Origin: CAYNUJ01 sp964573255
Lineage (GTDB): Bacteria > Bacteroidota > Ignavibacteria > Ignavibacteriales > Melioribacteraceae
DNA length: 64,000 nucleotides
NCBI GenBank assembly: GCA_964573255.1
Contig: CAZNJB010000018.1
Location: 6,675 to 70,674, forward strand
Direction of reading: 5' to 3'
The position numbers and the translations under genes were made by a program. Below the pieces are notes generated by a model that was not told the origin of the DNA, did not search any database, and saw only the letters and a list, made by a program, of their open reading frames with translations. Positions 62,963 to 64,000 of the stretch are shown one piece after another. Positions within the stretch are counted from its first letter, which is position 1. The number at the start of each line of letters is the position of its first letter.

Positions 62963-63820
62963 ATGTTTTTATTTTATGAAGCTGTAAAATCATTAGGCAG
63001 GGCGAAATTAGCTACTTTTATTTCAATTATAACTATTATTGTTGCATCCTTTCTTTGTACCTCTGCGTTATGGCTGTATTTATCATCGGAGAAAATTAAT
63101 AAATATGTTGCTGAAAAAATTGAGGTTCGAATTTTTCTCAAAGATGGATTGACTAAAGAAAAGATAAAAGTTTTTACTGAAGAACTAAAGCAGGTAAAAA
63201 TAATAAAGAAAGTAATATATGTTTCAAAAAGTGAGGCTGCTAGGGAAGTATCGAAATCATTGGGGATTTCAATAGAAGAAATTATTCACGAAAATCCACT
63301 GCCCGATGCTGTGGTCGTAAATTTTAAGAATATTAAATCAGATGAAGAGATAAAAAAAATTATATCTAAAATAAGAAATAATCCCAATGTGGATGATGTA
63401 GTTTACGAGAAATTATTATTAGCAAAATTAAATGAATACTTGCCGATTGTTAAGTATATAATTTTTGGGTTAGCACTACTTTTTCTTTTAGTAGCATTTT
63501 ATATGATATTGATTGTAAACAGGATGGTTATTGAAAAGAATAACCGGAATTATGAAATAATGAAATTAGTTGGGGCTAATCTATCAACAATTAGATTACC
63601 GATAATAATTAACGGCTTTTTACTTTCGATTATTTCAGTGATATTAAGCACACCGATATTGTTTTTATTTTATAAATTTGCCAACTCAATTTTAGCAATA
63701 GGTAAGTTTGAATTTGATTTGAGAATCAGTATAATTGCTTTTATTATTTTTGCATTCGTTCTAGGAATTGCGGGGAGTATTTATTCGTCAATAAAGATCT
63801 CATTAAAGTTTAATTATTAA
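62963..63820 (+). CDS. ftsX: FtsX-like cell-division ABC permease
   Basis: 285 residues with four membrane segments (about 20-38, 165-188, 212-240, 255-280). An extracytoplasmic domain between the first two has the FtsX pattern EVRIFLKDGLTKEKIKVFTEELK, VIYVSKSEAAREVSKSLG and NPLPDAVVVNFK. The C-terminal part has NYEIMKLVGANLSTIRLPIIING. With FtsE it controls peptidoglycan hydrolases in division. ftsE is not next to it within the window. Confidence 0.9.
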   Translation: MFLFYEAVKSLGRAKLATFISIITIIVASFLCTSALWLYLSSEKINKYVAEKIEVRIFLKDGLTKEKIKVFTEELKQVKIIKKVIYVSKSEAAREVSKSLGISIEEIIHENPLPDAVVVNFKNIKSDEEIKKIISKIRNNPNVDDVVYEKLLLAKLNEYLPIVKYIIFGLALLFLLVAFYMILIVNRMVIEKNNRNYEIMKLVGANLSTIRLPIIINGFLLSIISVILSTPILFLFYKFANSILAIGKFEFDLRISIIAFIIFAFVLGIAGSIYSSIKISLKFNY

Positions 63821-63964
63821 TATTTTGGTTAATGATGCATAATTTTTTATTTGTTGAAGTTTATTCAAAAGATTTTTACTTAAGCAATTCTTAAAATATT
63901 TGATTTATTGACTTAGATTTTTACAATTTTATATAATGATGATATTTTTAACAGGTAGAAGCCT

Positions 63965-63987
63965 TTTCTCAATAAGAGAAAAAAGAT
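63965..63987 (+). terminator. Possible hairpin downstream of ftsX
   Basis: TTTTCTC, loop AATAA, GAGAAAA. It is AT-rich and not followed by a clear T-run on the plus strand, and lies about 145 nt beyond the stop; could also be chance. Confidence 0.35.
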
Positions 63988-64000
63988 TTATACTTTATAT

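Noticed and set aside
1..64000. Insertion sequences, transposases, integrases or phage genes
   Set aside because: None seen; no terminal inverted repeats with a transposase frame, and gene order looks like ordinary chromosome.

Overview
AT-rich bacterial chromosome window with dense, short-gapped operons on both strands. The gene set (TonB-dependent receptor with a carboxypeptidase-regulatory-like N-terminus, outer-membrane beta-barrels, lipoproteins, a YtxJ-type thiol protein, an Hc1-type histone-like protein, very large multiheme c-type cytochromes, menaquinone-type electron-transfer proteins) suggests a Gram-negative member of the Bacteroidota/Chlorobi branch, most like the Ignavibacteria (Ignavibacterium/Melioribacter relatives). 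This is inference from content; no rRNA, tRNA or CRISPR array was seen.

Layout. 1-1420: thiol redox proteins (thioredoxin, cut by the window edge; YtxJ-like) and a TPR protein. 1403-4408: feoAB ferrous-iron uptake and a DtxR-like metal regulator with a cysteine-rich tail. 4518-12990: a five-gene operon for membrane-to-surface electron transfer: cytochrome b-like membrane protein, an unusual ferredoxin-flavoprotein, a 20-heme and a 40-heme cytochrome c, and an outer-membrane beta-barrel. 13094-18029 (minus): acyl-CoA dehydrogenase, HisA and a set of sensor/stress proteins (cyclic-nucleotide-binding, UspA, eIF2B-like, GAF). 18117-27574 (plus): hydrolase, HdrD-like membrane Fe-S oxidoreductase, histone-like protein, CapA, MFS, DusB, PAP2-like, PolX, Apt. 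27653-37995 (minus): methyltransferase, small unknowns, beta-barrel proteins, aminopeptidase, PqqD-like, MFS, OPT transporter, TIGR02757 protein, PdxJ. 38177-48045 (plus): PfkB kinase, MtnA, RecO, HtrA, AroC, metallo-hydrolase, an aberrant ABC transporter, acyl-CoA carboxylase. 48292-56079: eight-LysM transglycosylase, then a TPP-riboswitch operon (TonB receptor, thiamine pyrophosphokinase, SSS symporter). 56101-60080 (minus): psd-pssA-purS-purQ-tatA-gatA, with purQ frameshifted. 60213-63820: YbaB, RecR, methyltransferase, two lipoproteins, FtsX.

The most striking system is 4518-12990. It encodes about 60 haems in two exported proteins made with a putative porin and an inner-membrane electron-entry module, and lies divergent from an iron-type regulator beside feoAB. 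The best working model is a trans-envelope electron conduit, plausibly for Fe(III) or another extracellular acceptor. Its flavoprotein appears circularly permuted and carries two ferredoxin motifs in which the second cysteine is Ser or His. Other points worth checking are the purQ A8 frameshift, the thiamine salvage operon, the degenerate ABC ATPase, the PolX with a decayed polymerase site and an eIF2B-family paralogue lacking the catalytic Cys.
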